DNA of 64,000 nt from Lophius americanus (GCA_037951165.1 JBBDHG010000009.1:17150499-17214498); one strand, 5' to 3'; numbered from the stretch's first letter, positions 47,541 to 60,238 are shown. The notes: generated by a model not told the origin, from the sequence alone. Program-made: numbers and translations.

Positions 47541-49057
47541 ATGGCTGAACTTTGAAAGTGCAACGCTCCCCCCAAAATAAATGACCTTTTCAACCTTCAT
47601 CAGCAATTAACTTCATCAGGAAACTGCTACAACATTTATAAAAATAATTCATACTCGCACTATACCTCTAAATGACTGAAAACTGAGCACTCATCCTAAT
47701 TCACATAGTAATGCCAATTAATGTTAATTAAATGCATTTTAGGTCATGCTTTAAAGGATTTTGATAGCGTAGCTGACTGTTGATGGTCTGACTGTTTCTT
47801 GGATTTTAAACTGCGTTAAATCTCTGTAGGAAACCAGCTCATGCTGCTTTACATGACAGCCTGTTTTTCACACCTTGTCAATATTTGGCAGCTATTTGTC
47901 CGTCAAATTTTCCTCTCCAACGTGATGTTGTGTAAAAAAGAATCAGCGAGATTACACAGCATGCATGTTATTACGCCGACACGTTTCCTCATTCAGAAAA
48001 ATGTGTATTCGTTTCACCAGTCATTCCTTGTTTGCCCTCATAGCTTTGAGGATAGATGCACATACAGTAATGGATTTTGTTTGGATTCTTCATTGTCATA
48101 TTAATTATACGTAAAACATTATATATTAGACTTTTTTGTGTGGATAATATACTTTGAAACAGGTCAAGTAGACTATTGCAGAACATACAATGTTTAGGAA
48201 AAACAATTTCTGTTGATGTCATAGCTTTCTTTCACATAATGTTTTACAAGCCTGAGTTCGGTGAAGAAGCACGTAAACTATCTTTCCCACATCTTCATCT
48301 TTATCTCTATCTTTATCTTTCACGCCAATGAATGTAGGGAGTCATAGCTTGTCATAAAATCTCTCTGGAGGATGGAAACCTCTATTAGTTTCTGAGCAGG
48401 TGCAGTCTCATTTTGCAATCTGGTAATGGAAATACCATTACCAGATAGTTACAAGATGTGTTTCAGGTGCCGCAAAGGGGAGGGGCACTTCACCGCACAT
48501 GGGCATTGAGATTATAGCCCCGCCCCTGGACCCGGTCACGCTTTAGAGGGATATTTCTAGATTAAAACTTGGGACAGCCGCTCTACTTCCACGACATATA
48601 TACTATCACAATCCACATTTTTGCACTTTTAATGACCTTCTAGCTGCAAATAACATAAGGAAAGAAAAGGTCAGTGAGAGAGAATTCTCTGAAGGGGGTT
48701 GAAACGTTCTCACTGAGGCGGCGCCAGCTTTCCTCCATTGAACGTGCTATGGGATTGTTTCATTTTTTTCATTTGGAGTTCTCTGAAGATCATTGTTTCG
48801 CATTAAGGCACCAGTCAGTCATTTCTCCTGCATTAACCCTGACACATGACACACTAATAAGCCTGACCTGCTTTATGTCAGGAACAAGTGGGATGCATTT
48901 AGAAGGATGAGTCTGTTATTTTAATTAATGTATTCATTAATTTCACTCAATCATCAAAATATAGATTATTTGAAAATGTGAATCAAATGAATTGATTAAT
49001 GAAGTATCACATATCATTGTAGGGGTGCTTCGGGGACATTTGTGAAGCTTCAGCACC
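47541..49057. other. Unannotated sequence
   Basis: No gene is recognised. It contains a 12-bp snapback at 48418-48446. Confidence 0.45.
48418..48446. repeat. Perfect 12-bp snapback inverted repeat
   Basis: 'atctggtaatgg' and its exact reverse complement flank a five-base loop. Confidence 0.9.
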
Positions 49058-49195
49058 CCCTAAGATAAGATAAAATGAGATAAGATATTTCTTTATTAGT
49101 TCCATTACAGGGGAATGTGCAGTGTTACAGTAGCACAGTGGATAGAAAATAGAAAATAGGAAATAGAAAAAGGAATCAGTGAGAGACAATAGTTC
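49058..49195 (-). mobile_element. LINE 3' tail with (ATCTT)n
   Basis: On the minus strand 'cactgcacattcccctgtaa', 'tggaactaataaagaaatat' and 'cttatctcattttatctta' form a typical fish non-LTR tail ending in a five-base repeat. It abuts the plus-strand LINE end that follows. Confidence 0.65.
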
Positions 49196-49815
49196 AAAGT
49201 TAGAGCAATATAAGCAAGAGCCTTCAGCTACCAGGCACCTCTCCTGTGGTGCCCTCTCCCAATCTCGGTTTGAGGGGCAGAGACCCTTTACTACATTTAA
49301 TAGTAGGCTTCAAACCTTCCTTTATGATATAGAATATGATATAGAATAGATACAGAATAGCTCTTAGCTATTCTGCTATAGGTTTAGACTGCTAGGGGAT
49401 TTCCCTTGATGCACTAATGCATGTTAGTGGATTATTTTTATGTTTCTAAATTGACTTCTTCCCTAGAGTCTTTGTGCTTGTGTCGTGTTGGTGATTGCAT
49501 CTGCTGCTGTGGACCTGCTCGATGTCCACTGATTAGAAGATGATCAGCATGATGATTATACCCCTTACAGCCCCTCCCAACATGCCCTCATGGCAGTACG
49601 CCGGCAACCCTGAGTTTTGGATCTGCTCGAGGTTTCTGCCTGTTGAAAGGCATTTTTTTTCTTGCCACTGTCGCCAGGTGCTTGCTCATGGAGAAATTTG
49701 TTGGGTCTCTGTAAGATAATTAGATAAAGAGTTCGGTCTAGAACTGCTCTATCTGGAAAGCACCTTGAGACAACTGTTGTTGTGAATTGGTGCTAAATAA
49801 ATAAAGATTTAACAA
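49196..49815 (+). mobile_element. L2/Rex1-like LINE 3' region
   Basis: The 5' part is a relic of the ORF2 C-terminus ('caggcacctctcctgtggtg', 'gtaggcttcaaaccttcctt'). It is followed by the 3' untranslated text 'ggtttagactgctaggggat', 'gaggtttctgcctgttgaa', 'cttgccactgtcgccaggtg', 'gttgggtctctgtaag', 'caccttgagacaactgttgt' and 'ttggtgctaaataaataaag'. This is a standard 5'-truncated copy ending at its natural 3' end. A 10-bp snapback ('cagaatagct' arms, loop CTT) lies at 49353-49375. Confidence 0.8.
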
Positions 49816-51654
49816 AGGAGGAAAATATAAAATATGATACTGTAAACATGAAGAGGTATGAGAACTTATAGGAAGGAACACTATATAGTGTCGCTTTGGC
49901 GCCGCTTGTTTGTGCTTTTATGGCTTATTTCTTATTGACTGGATGACGTTCTGAGAAGATCAGAAAGTTAAAATTAGCAAATATGTTTTCAAGCGCTAAA
50001 TCCCCTTTTTGAGACCCATAACTGTAATTTTTCCGTCTGTGGTTGTAAATCTCTACCACCAAAATCTAAAGCCGCCCTATATAATAAATTTGACAGCTTC
50101 TACTTTGATGTCCATTTCACCAATTGTACACAAAAGCCTCACTTTCATTATAAGATGTTCCTCATGTAGCAAACATCTTATGCGTGGCCAGTTTGATTGG
50201 CTATCATCCACTATCGCCCTCTGCTTATATCTTGTTTAATGGATCTGACATGCTGGAGAATTTACACCCAGTTTAATTCACCCATTCCCTGGTGGATGCA
50301 TTTCAAAATTCCTTTTGGGGTTTTTCATGCCTCAGGATTCTTCCTCTGAGGATCTGTGTTATATTATTATCTGTTCAATTTACTGGTTTCCTGTATGTTT
50401 TTTGACTCAGAAATCGAATATGTGCTTTACCTCCCTGGTTCCATAAATACATACGGAGGACCATTGGCCTGCAGCCGCCTTAGCAGCTGCTGTGGGCCCT
50501 AGCATAGCTGTATTTCACCCATCTGTCAGAGGCTTCATCCCTACAAGGGCAGCAGCAGCAGCCGGGTCGACTGGCTGCAGAGAGCACTTAGTCCGATTGT
50601 GCAGCTCACAGTTCTCTTTCTGATTTTATGCCTTTCCCCGATACATGTTCTAACATTCTGCCACTATCGTATGCTGACAGCCTCTGATATGATGGATTTG
50701 ATGCCGTCTATTTACTATAGGATTGTAATGAGGTCTCCCCACTGAAATATTTGAAAGTGTAACAGTTTATTTGAAGCCATTTATTTATCTTGAAGTTTAT
50801 ATTTTGTCTTGATTTTGCCCTTCTTGATTTGCCCAAAAAAAATCAAAGACATTGTTTCACCTGTATCTCATCATAATAACTCATCGTTTTAAGACTCATA
50901 TCATATTTTTCACACTCTCTACATGTTATACATAAACACAGGTCGCCTCCTTTTGCCTGAGCATCGCATGCCTGCCGCCTGATGGGGAGGAGGCAAGTGA
51001 AGTGGGGATGGATGTTGTGTTTAAAGGATGTATAGAACAGAGCACCCTTGTTCCTCCCTGCCACCCTGGACCACCATTCTTTAACCCAGGGCATGGTGGG
51101 AGACTAAGTCAAGCAGAGAGAGTGCATGTGTGTGTCCATGTGTTCATGTGTGTCTATGTGTGTTCATGTGTGAGTAGTGAGACATGATCTGTGAGTGGCG
51201 TTCATGCATTCATGCTGAATGATGTCCAGCTCTGGGACTCTGTCTGATGCCAAAGGAAAGATCATGCAACATGCATGCATACATGCATTTTGCACTTGAA
51301 TGCACACGAGTTCATGGCACAAACGCCTTATCAACCCCCGCCGCAATAAAGTGGGAGTGGTGTTCCATCCATTCCATCTTTGTGTCCGTCACGAACGGAG
51401 CAGAACTGAAATACGGTTTATTTTTTAATTTTTTTACACAAAGCTCTGCTCAAACACCAACCATTAGATTAAGTTGTAATTTTTGCTATTTAGGAACTTT
51501 GTAAGTTAATTTATTTTTTTCATTCCGTGAGTGAGAAATGTCTCAGATGAAAATCTGTTCAATATTCTTTCACTGATAAATACCATATCATTAATGATGC
51601 ATATATTTCCCATTTACGGGAGACGTGCATCTGTATATTTTTGAGAGTTTTCCA
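49816..51654. other. Unannotated sequence
   Basis: No gene is recognised. An interrupted GT-rich stretch lies at 51122-51178 and local 'atgcatgcat' runs at about 51269-51290. Confidence 0.45.
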
Positions 51655-52172
51655 AAAAAAGTTCCCCCTAGTGAGTAAAAATTATTAAACTAGTATACTC
51701 TAATAATATCTTTACAGGATAGATATCCTTGAAATGGTTCATATGAGGTAAATTTGGACTAAATCGGACCAAGGGTTTGGAAGTTATGTCGGAAAAACAG
51801 TGTTTTTTGGAAAGAAAAATCTCCCCCTACTCAGTAAAATATGTACCAGTGGAGTAAAACATGATGTAAATACACGCTAGACCTCCTAGATTCAATTAAA
51901 CGCACCAAATTTTGACTCAATCAGACCAGCGGTTGAGAAATTATGGCCCGAAAACTTTTGGAGATGATATTTCTGATACTTCCTTTAGTATCAGAAATAT
52001 GCGACTTACCTTTCCTTGCAATAATGTCAATGTGGGTATACAATTTGAAAATGAACGATTGTAATAGTTTTTGAGTTATAGTGTTGACAGGAAGAATCTC
52101 CAGCGGTGGCATACACATGGCGATAGCGGCGGTGACGATGATTGCATAATATCCTGACTTTTCGGGGATGTA
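51655..52172 (+). repeat. Family X repeat, copy 4
   Basis: The two modules are seen again: 'gttccccctagtgagtaaaa' (51661), 'aaatttggactaaatcggac' (51750), 'tctccccctactcagtaaaa' (51820) and 'gcaccaaattttgactcaat' (51902). Then come 'ttatggcccgaaaactttt', 'gtttttgagttatagtgttg' and the end 'gacttttcggggatgta' (52155). It carries a perfect snapback at 51967-52000. Confidence 0.7.
51967..52000. repeat. Perfect 14-bp snapback inverted repeat
   Basis: 'atatttctgatact' and its exact reverse complement flank a six-base loop 'tccttt'. It sits in family X copy 4 near the place where copy 1 has its snapback. Confidence 0.95.
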
Positions 52173-52204
52173 AATATGATTAATGAATTATGATCAGAAT
52201 GGAA

Positions 52205-52470
52205 AGGCATGTTTGACAAGGTGGGTTTCAAGTTAGGAGTTAAATGGAGTCATATGTTGATGTTTCGAGGGAGGGAGTTCCAAAGGCGAGGGCCTCTTAA
52301 TTCCTTCGTGGTCTGTGGGGCAGGAGGAACAGCTGGATTGATAAAGGGTCTACAGATGTGGAGAAGATCTCAGAGGAATGGACTTACCAGGATGTGATGA
52401 GTCCTGAAAATCACATGGGCTCAAGCCTGGAGCCAATAAGCTGTTGAAGGTCAGGAGTAATATGTTCAGT
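52205..52470 (+). repeat. Teleost dispersed repeat, 'gggagggagttccaaag' type
   Basis: 'gagggagggagttccaaagg', 'cgagggcctcttaattcctt', 'gagaagatctcagaggaatg', 'ctggagccaataagctgttg' and 'caggagtaatatgttcagtg' follow the order of a common fish repeat ('gggagccaatgaagctgtt', 'ggggtgatgtg'). Class not assigned. A 14-base tandem duplication ('tggggcgtcag' twice) follows at 52473-52497. Confidence 0.55.
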
Positions 52471-55400
52471 GATGGGGCGTCAGTGGTGGGGCGTCAGGGC
52501 CGGTAAAGGCCTTCTCTGCTTGCCCAGACATTGTAAAAATTAATTGAGACTTCATGTTTTTGATTAGTTTGTTCCCGTCCATTAAATGATGTTATTTCAC
52601 TGCTCCTCTCTGTGGCTGCTTCAAGTGAGCTCATAGAGGTGAGCTTTGTTTTGTCCAATCAGATTTCTCCACTGCAGTCTCTGGGCAGAGGTAATGCCTC
52701 TGGAAGGGAAAGTGTAGGTGATAATTTTGTTAATTGTCATAAAATTTAATCAATCACATTCCTAAATTGTCATTGAGTGCGTGTTCTTTGACATGCTAGG
52801 TAGGGTTGGGCACGTCTCAACGTAGGCTCGTCATGCATCAGTATTACAATGAGGAAGGTACTTCATTCATACCCTCTGCACCTGCTGAGCACTCATTCTG
52901 AACAAATCAAAACTGCTCAACTATTTTTCAACAAAAGGAAGGAGAACAAACTTTATCTTCAGATGAGGAACAGCTTTGGTGAGTCTAATGCGTATGTTAA
53001 AAAGCTGTTGGCGATTGCCTACTGTAGGTTTTTGCTGGTCTTGTCATGTGAATGAAGTCCAGAATCAGTGGTTTGGCGGTGCCAGTACGCCTGATGGTAC
53101 ATATTTAATGCCAGCAGCGTAAAAGCTGCTGAATTTTAATCACATCTGATTGCTTTTTTGTTTTCTTGATGGTCGTATGATATTGCTGAACATGGTTTTA
53201 AGCGCTTTATTCCACTAGATATATGTTACTGTCTGTTTGAATATGGGCTTGTTACTTATCTGTGAGCAGCGTAATTGCGGGGGTATAGCGCGGAATGCCC
53301 ACTGGGAAAATCTTACGGCCCGCCACTGAATGTGTTCTATGGTAATCACATCAACCTGCGGAAGGAACCAGGCCCATGGGATCCTAGCTGTGTGTCCCTC
53401 AGTCATCATCAATGCACTAATGGATTTTTGTCTTTCTTCAAAGAAATTCATCCGTGGTTGGAGATCCTGAGTATTTCATCCTTTTGCGGTTGGGCACCAG
53501 GTTCAAGACTGTATGTGGTTTTATGCAGATTTCATTTTGTGTATGTTCCTGCACTCTGGTGAGCAAATGCGACTGATTCATCCCGGAGCGCCTTTATAAA
53601 AGCTGCTCCAGTTTCTGTCTTTGCAAAAGTGGTTATTGTGGGTTTTTTTCCCACTAGCTTGTTTGTTTATTCATTTTAAGCTGGATGTTTGCTGGGAAAG
53701 TCATACAGTTGACTGAGACACAAGATCAAGGTCATTCTGGATCCTTTTTTAATTTAACAGTCTGCTTCATTGTTCATGTATGTGTTCACATAGAAGCTAT
53801 TTGACCCTGCTTCTCTGCGCTCTCAAAGTGCAAACACAGGAATAGACATATGAACATCATACATCCTTGGTCCACGTACAAAGCCAAGTCTCGGGACGTT
53901 CTAACAATGCAGATCGTTCAATGAATGCAAATAGTGCAGGGCTTATAAATATGCAGGGCTATATGCATGAATATATAAATATATTAGGCAGGATTTATGT
54001 GACCATGGAAATGACAGTGTGTGATATGTGCATAATAAAATGTGCATTTTACCTGTAATAAATATAATCTGTGGCACCGGTAGTGGATGTTTTAGTGTCT
54101 CAGGTTCGTTGACACTATATGACTGACTGACGGGTTCATCAGAGAGATGGCATATGGGAAGAAAAGGTTTTTCTTTTTGCATAAACTTGCAATATAACAA
54201 TTCAGAATTTCAGTGTTAGCCTGACATAAAGCCCATAATTAAGTGAAAAAAAGATCCTAGTTCGCAGAATTTGTGTCTACATTTGAAAACCTTAGCAGAG
54301 TCAACGACGGTAGAAAGCGAACAGCTACCGCTTCATGTTGCCTTGATATTTTGAGTTTTCTCAAGTTTTTTATTTTTATAGTGTAGTGTTCTGTAGCGCC
54401 TTCCAAAGGAGTGAAGTTGGAACTGAAGATATAAGGATTAATCATTTTTTTTCTGATTAACAGCGATTTCGAAAGTCACCGTATTAAAATCTTAAGAATT
54501 CTTTAAACTGCAGTACTTTGGGAGACACGTTAATGTTTGAGGTGTGAGGAAATCTCTGTCCTGTCTAGAGTCACTTATGTTTGTGGGTCTCTGTGTGGCG
54601 GATAGTTAATGCGTGGAAATGAACTGAAGCTCCAGAGTTCTATCCGCCAACAAAACGTGCCAAGTTGTCAATGTGCAACCATTTTGGATATCCACTAAAT
54701 GACCACCTGTGTGGTTATTGTAGAGGATGAATATCCAATCTGCAACGCCTGCCCTCAGAAAGTTGCTGCTATTGGCTCCAATTGTCTAATATGTCCCAAC
54801 ATCTTCAGGATAATCATCCCTCCCTGTTTGCCCAAGTCAAAGTAAAAATCAAACTAAACTTGCAAGACCTCATCCACCGATTGTTTACCTGACAACTTTA
54901 AATTATTTTTGTCAAGTTTTTACATTCAATCTTGTGGCATGTGAATCAATGGCCTGCCTCTCAACCAGGTCAAAATGCTAATGCTAATTATCCAGCCTCC
55001 ACTCAAGGAGAGGCTCATGACAGACTTTTGGGTATTTTAAGGTATTAAACTATTGAATGGGTCACGTGTGTCCAAAGCTTATTGGAGGGTTTGGAAAATA
55101 ATGCAGCACACACTGTTGAGAAAAGTTCATGCTTATTCCGAAAGAAAAGTGTCAGAACAAAAATTGATATCACGGAGCTGGTTTGGTGCCTTCCCAAAAT
55201 CAGGCAGGCGGTTTCACTCTTATTGCAGATTTGTGATGCTGTAGTGTAAACAATCCTTAATACCAAACGTAGAAGTAAAAAGAAGTAAAAGTTGACAAAA
55301 TACCACAAACAGCGCTGCCAAGCAAGCACCAAACAACAGATCGTTGGTCGTTGCTTCCTGCAGTAGTCACGATAATCGTGAAAACCATGAACATTTCTCA

Positions 55401-56058
55401 GACATTTGGTACAATCTATGTCCTGGGTGAAATTGGTCATTTCCTGACCCTGGATAGGTATAAGTCCTGGATGGATTGCAGGTCGGGGCCTTCCTGCTGA
55501 AGTCCATTGGAGTCTTTTCCTGTCCTCCTTTGATGGCAGATCCAATCCAGACTGTGACTGATTTAAGCAACACTGGATCAGTAGAGTTGCAGTTTAGTTT
55601 TTCAATAAGGCAACCTAAATTTATTCCCAAAAAACTGAGTCTTTTCATTATGCAAAATCCAAAGAGCGGAAAAACAGCTCAATCCAAAAAGACTCAAGGC
55701 ATTAAAAATCAACAAAATTGAAATCATGAAGACTTCCATCAAAACCGGGGGAAAACGGGGAAGAAGAAGTTTTTTGAATATCAGCAAAACAAACTGACAA
55801 AGAGAGAGAGACAGACAGGTTGTTCATACAAAAATTAATGAGGAGGATGGGGAACAGTAAAGGAGGAGATACACTGGGAGTCAGGCACCGGGTCAAGTCC
55901 ACAGATACACAGACAGATGAGAGGGGAGGGACAGAAAAGGAAAGGAATTGTTAAGAGAGAGAAAATAAAACTGTCTAAAGCAAAACCACAAATCAAAACC
56001 GTCACGTCCTGACGCTGGAATTTTAACCTCTGCTGGGACTCTTCGATGATCTTGACGA
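52471..56058. other. Unannotated sequence
   Basis: About 3.6 kb without a recognised gene or repeat. The 166-codon minus-strand frame at 55045-55545 has no recognisable domain, and overlapping frames (55367-55648, 55476-55721) show this part is simply poor in stops. Purine-rich DNA lies at 55795-55970. Confidence 0.45.
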
Positions 56059-56090
56059 TCTTGGACGTCCTTTTTGATGGACGTCCAAGA
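56059..56090. repeat. Perfect 12-bp snapback inverted repeat
   Basis: 'tcttggacgtcc' and its exact reverse complement flank an eight-base loop, at the 3' edge of the LINE relic. Confidence 0.9.
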
Positions 56091-56560
56091 AAGCAGAACT
56101 CTCCAGCACATCCTGAGGGATACCGAGTTGTTCCCAGGCCAGATGAGATGTGTATTTAATACACCAAGTTCTAGGTCGACCTCAGGGTCTCCTCCCAGAC
56201 CAATGGGCCTGGAAAGGGGGCCAACCTTGAGGGATCCTAATCGGATGTCTGAACCAACTCACCTGGCTCCTTTTGATGCGAAGACAAAGCTTCTCTGGTT
56301 CCCTCAGGGTGATTGAGCTTTTCAACCTATCTCTAAGGCTGTGGCCCGACCCGCTATAAAGGAAGCTAATTTTCACCACTTGTATCCACAATCTCATCTT
56401 TTTGGAACAATCTAGAGCTTATGACCATAGGCGAGGGTTTGCATGTGGATCAACTGGTGGATTCAGAAATTTGCCCTGTCGAGCAATCCACAGTTTTGCA
56501 GCAGAGAACCATGTCCTCAGATTTGGAAGCACTTACTCTCAAACAAGCTGAAAACTCCTC
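56059..56560 (-). mobile_element. Non-LTR retrotransposon ORF2 C-terminal relic (RTE/Rex-like)
   Basis: On the minus strand, in order: 'ctcgcctatggtcataagc', 'gagattgtggatacaagtgg', 'ttagagataggttgaaaagc', 'cgcatcaaaaggagccaggt', 'gttcagacatccgattagga' and 'ctggcctgggaacaactcgg'. At the upstream end the plus strand 'ccatgtcctcagatttggaa' matches an earlier ORF2 segment. Same family as 19795-20170 and 26370-26560. Frame broken. Its 3' edge is a snapback (56059-56090). Confidence 0.75.
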
Positions 56561-56919
56561 ACAGGCAGGAATGTGCACCGATGCAAAGTCGCTGTATTGA
56601 AAATGTAGCGTGCTGCTTAGCAGATTGTGTGTACTGAGGTTCTCATCTTAATTTAGCATATTTAGCATCATAGTGCTTATGATGCTACTACAAACTATGA
56701 ACAAATAAGGAGTTAAAGTGAAATATTATGAGGTGTAAGCAGATTTGAATGTAAGGTTTAAAAACTTTACAGTACTATATTTCCCACAATCCTCTATGTT
56801 TCTTAAGGCGTTCCTATTATTCCTCTCTTTCACTGAGCACGTTTTGACGTTCCCAATTACCTGCTGGTTTCACTGCATTAACATTCAGAGCAAAAAGCAC
56901 ATGCAGAGCGCTGTTAGTG

Positions 56920-57190
56920 TCAGCTCTAAACATTATTGGACTCCACCTCAGAACCATCTCCACCTTGTGTGAGCAGCAAGTGCTGCCAGCGGCGTGCAGG
57001 ATCCTCCCACACTGTACTCAGTGTTTGAGTGGCTTCCCCTTGGGAGGGCGTTTTCCTTACCCAGGGTGTATATCACAGAGGAGATGGGAAACATGGACAC
57101 ATTTGTCCCCAAGGCAGTCCAGTTCCTGAACTCCCAGCCATCCCTGTCCGTCTCCTCAATGCAATCTTATTTCTCCCAAAAGGTTGGGGG
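56920..57190 (+). mobile_element. LINE ORF2 C-terminal fragment
   Basis: The peptides 'WLPLGRAFSLPRVYITEEMG' and 'TFVPKAVQFLNSQPSLS' resemble the C-terminal text of fish LINE ORF2 ('LPSGRRFR', 'FFPQAVRLLN'). The frame continues openly for about 70 codons. The reverse transcriptase itself is absent. Confidence 0.55.
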
Positions 57191-57261
57191 AAGCGTCATC
57201 ACATCCGCTGTCCCTTCAGATCCTTTGTGATAACGCACAAACTATTTCATGGCTCATTTTC

Positions 57262-57620
57262 AAATTTTATATCCCCATAGACCTTTGTGCGAGAAAGAAC
57301 TGGATTGATTTTGGGAAAAGTCAGTTGGAAAATTGCAACACTAGCGGGAGCTTTTCGGGCCATAATTTTGCTGCCGCTGGTCCAATTTAGTCCACATTTG
57401 GTGAATATGAAATGACCTGAGGAGCTCTATGTTGTATATATGATATTTTACTTTGAAAACGGAAAATACGGTTTTTCGGACATAACGTCCTACCAGTTGG
57501 TCCGATTTAGTCCATATTTGGTGTTTATGTCGTTTATATCTGTATTACTTATATCATATTTTACTCATTGGACATTATTTCCAGTCAATTTCAAAAGTTC
57601 AATGAGGGTAATTACTTGTA
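57262..57620 (-). repeat. Family X repeat, copy 5
   Basis: Minus-strand matches: 'caccaaatatggactaaatc' (57522-57503) and 'caccaaatgtggactaaatt' (57403-57384) give the two module boxes. 'ttatggcccgaaaagctccc' and 'ccaaaatcaatccagttctt' follow. It ends at 'ggggatata' without a clear hairpin. Confidence 0.7.
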
Positions 57621-57774
57621 CAACACAAGGGATTGGGGACATTCGGGGGATTTTTACTATTTCTACATTCTCTATTGATGTTCCTCCTTAATCCGTCCAG
57701 TTTGTCCTGCGTGTTTTTATTTTCTGTGTATTCAAGACTTTAGTGTGTTTTTATCGCTCAATGAATCTGTCTGC

Positions 57775-57825
57775 ATCAAAATTGCCCTTAGGGACCAAAA
57801 AAAGTTTCTTTTATCTTATGAAGTG
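57775..57825 (+). mobile_element. LINE 3' tail
   Basis: 'aaaattgcccttagggacca' followed by 'aaaaaagtttcttttatct' resembles the plus-strand end 'ttgccctttggggatcaata' plus (ATCTT)n of fish non-LTR elements. Heavily mutated. Confidence 0.45.
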
Positions 57826-59389
57826 AACCATTTTTTCTATATTAAATGTATATACTTTTCTATAGATGGGAAGTATAGCGACGGTTTGCTTTTAATCTAC
57901 CTATGGATATTCATCTCATGTTTTACTTCTTCTTGTAACTGCTCCCATTTAGGTGAGTCAGGTCCTGCTAATGTTTCTACAACAAAGAGGCATCCTGGGA
58001 AGTGCGCCCCTGTCAACCATACAATATTGTTCTCTAATTAGCACAAACTAAACAGAGCCGATGCTGATGGTCCTTAAATTAGTTTTTGCAGGCAAGCGAA
58101 CATAAAACAATTTACTGGACAAACTTAGTCATTAATTTAGCGATGACACTGGAACACTGCCAGCTAACAGTAGTAAAAAAAAAATGGAAGTTGTTCTTTT
58201 GTATGGTACTATTTAAGTATGCATGCTTCAACAATGATGCCGGCTCTCCACTTTGGCAGGTCTGTTGTATAGACGACATAGTGACAACCAGTTAAACCAA
58301 GTTATTGACCTTTAAATGAAAGAAAATGAATCCGCTATATTGTGTCTGACAGCGGTAGAAGGTGGATACGTTGAATTAGGCATCTGCTTGCTGCTGTGAT
58401 TCTTTTCAAAATGTCTGCCTGCCTGGTGCGAGTGCTGTGCGCAGCAGCGATGGTTTCTTTTCATCTGGAATGCTGAGACATATGTCTGCATTGATTTTTA
58501 CCTTGTTGAAACCATTACCGACAGAAATGGGCCTCGGTCAGCTCCTCTCCATCCTTCTCATGAAAGAAGTCATGTAACTGCCGTCTTTGTGAGTCTGTAA
58601 AGATGTCTTATGATTATATTACAAGAGTAGATTATAAAACGGACAGTAACGCAATAAATCAGAGGATCTCAGTTGAAAGGATGTCAAGTCTCAATGTTGG
58701 TGCACAGGTTATTTCCTCAGCTTTCTGGTAAGGCTGATTATGAATGAGAAACTCAAAAGTCAAGAGACAAATAAAACAATAAGTGCAGCATCAATACAAT
58801 TAAAATGTATTAACGTACAATAACCTGCCCTCTAATCACACATGGTCAAAGTCCCTAGAGCCTATCCCAGCAGGGCCCCTCTCTCATTCCCACCTGTCAC
58901 ATTTACCAACAAAACAGTATGAAGGGTATACTGTAAAATAATAAAAAAAAAAGTATGTACTGCTTCCCCTATATACCTTTAGTTGGGACGAAAGGGATTT
59001 GTACCATTAAATGCTGAGAGATAGATAAGGACGTTTGTTCTCTGGATCAAATAGAGAATCATTCCGCTGCAATTGTTTTATTGTTCATCCTTTTTGTAAT
59101 TATTCAGTTTGACTCAAGAAATGTTTGTTTTCTTTTAATCAGGACCAATTTTCCAGAATAAATGATTAATTTAATTCAATGTGGTCAGAAATTATAGATA
59201 TGAACAACTATCTTTTAATTCAAACAATATTTTAAACGTTAATAAGGAAACGTGTTGCATTCACGTTAGAAAAAAACAAAAATTTGCCTTGTTTTTCTGA
59301 AGTAACGACTTCGATTTGATTTAATCCAGATGTATTTTGGCCTTGGTCTCAGATATTGGGAGGTACTCCCGTCCCTTGGTGCCACTGTA

Positions 59390-59432
59390 TTTTTCTGAAT
59401 GAATGAGATAATAGGTCATTAATTCAGAAAAA
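59390..59432. repeat. 17-bp snapback inverted repeat, one mismatch
   Basis: 'tttttctgaatgaatga' pairs with 'tcattaattcagaaaaa' except at one base. The loop is nine bases. Confidence 0.85.
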
Positions 59433-60237
59433 CAGGGCAAAAACATTGTTCCTATTTGAATGCAATATGCCTCCGTACCTTAAACCATGACACCAACAAG
59501 TTAATGCTATGAATCATTTCTGGTTAAAGTGTAATCATTTCAAACTGTAAGTTTATCCTGGACCTAATTATTGCCAAGTAAATACGTCTTTGATGAAGTA
59601 ATGTGCGGCATTGATTAGGGTTATGGATTTTGAGGAGTTCTAGTAGGAGAAATGAGGAAGGCCATAAATAATGCATGCTGAACATACGGCTGTTCATCAG
59701 GCACTATTTTACTTTTCCCTTAAAATGTTATTGACTGAAGCAGGTTTGTTTTGCTGGCGAATCAATTTGAGATGCAAAGAATTTTCCATATCTCAAAGTT
59801 CAGTTGAATAACTCCCTGGCAGTAAGCGTGGCATGTTTTTACTCTTAAACAAGCGCTAAATAATGGAGGTTTGTTCTTTGCAGCTGAGATCGATTTATTG
59901 ATGCGACAGAGGTCAGAGGCAGTCATCATCAAACCGCCATATGCCGAGGGTGGGGCCTGACACCTGAGGGACTAAAGTGTGTCGCTGGCACTAGATCACA
60001 TCCTCTGATTTACACCCAGCACTGATGACAGAGCAGTTTTACTCATCAATATAAGCCCATACTGGGGGGGGGGGGATCTTACCTTAGCATAGCATTACTC
60101 AGCTTGGATGTTTGTGAATTTGCGGATGATTCACTCACAGAGGAGAATCAACGCGAGTTGATTTCAGGCGACGGTTATGTAAAATGACAGATGATTTGCA
60201 GTGTAGAAAGTCTGGCCAATTGATCAGAGCGAGCTTC

Positions 60238-60238
<1 letters not shown>

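Noticed and set aside
55045..55545. 166-codon minus-strand frame with a cysteine-rich middle
   Set aside because: Cysteine spacing does not match a zinc finger or other known motif, and neighbouring frames are also open.
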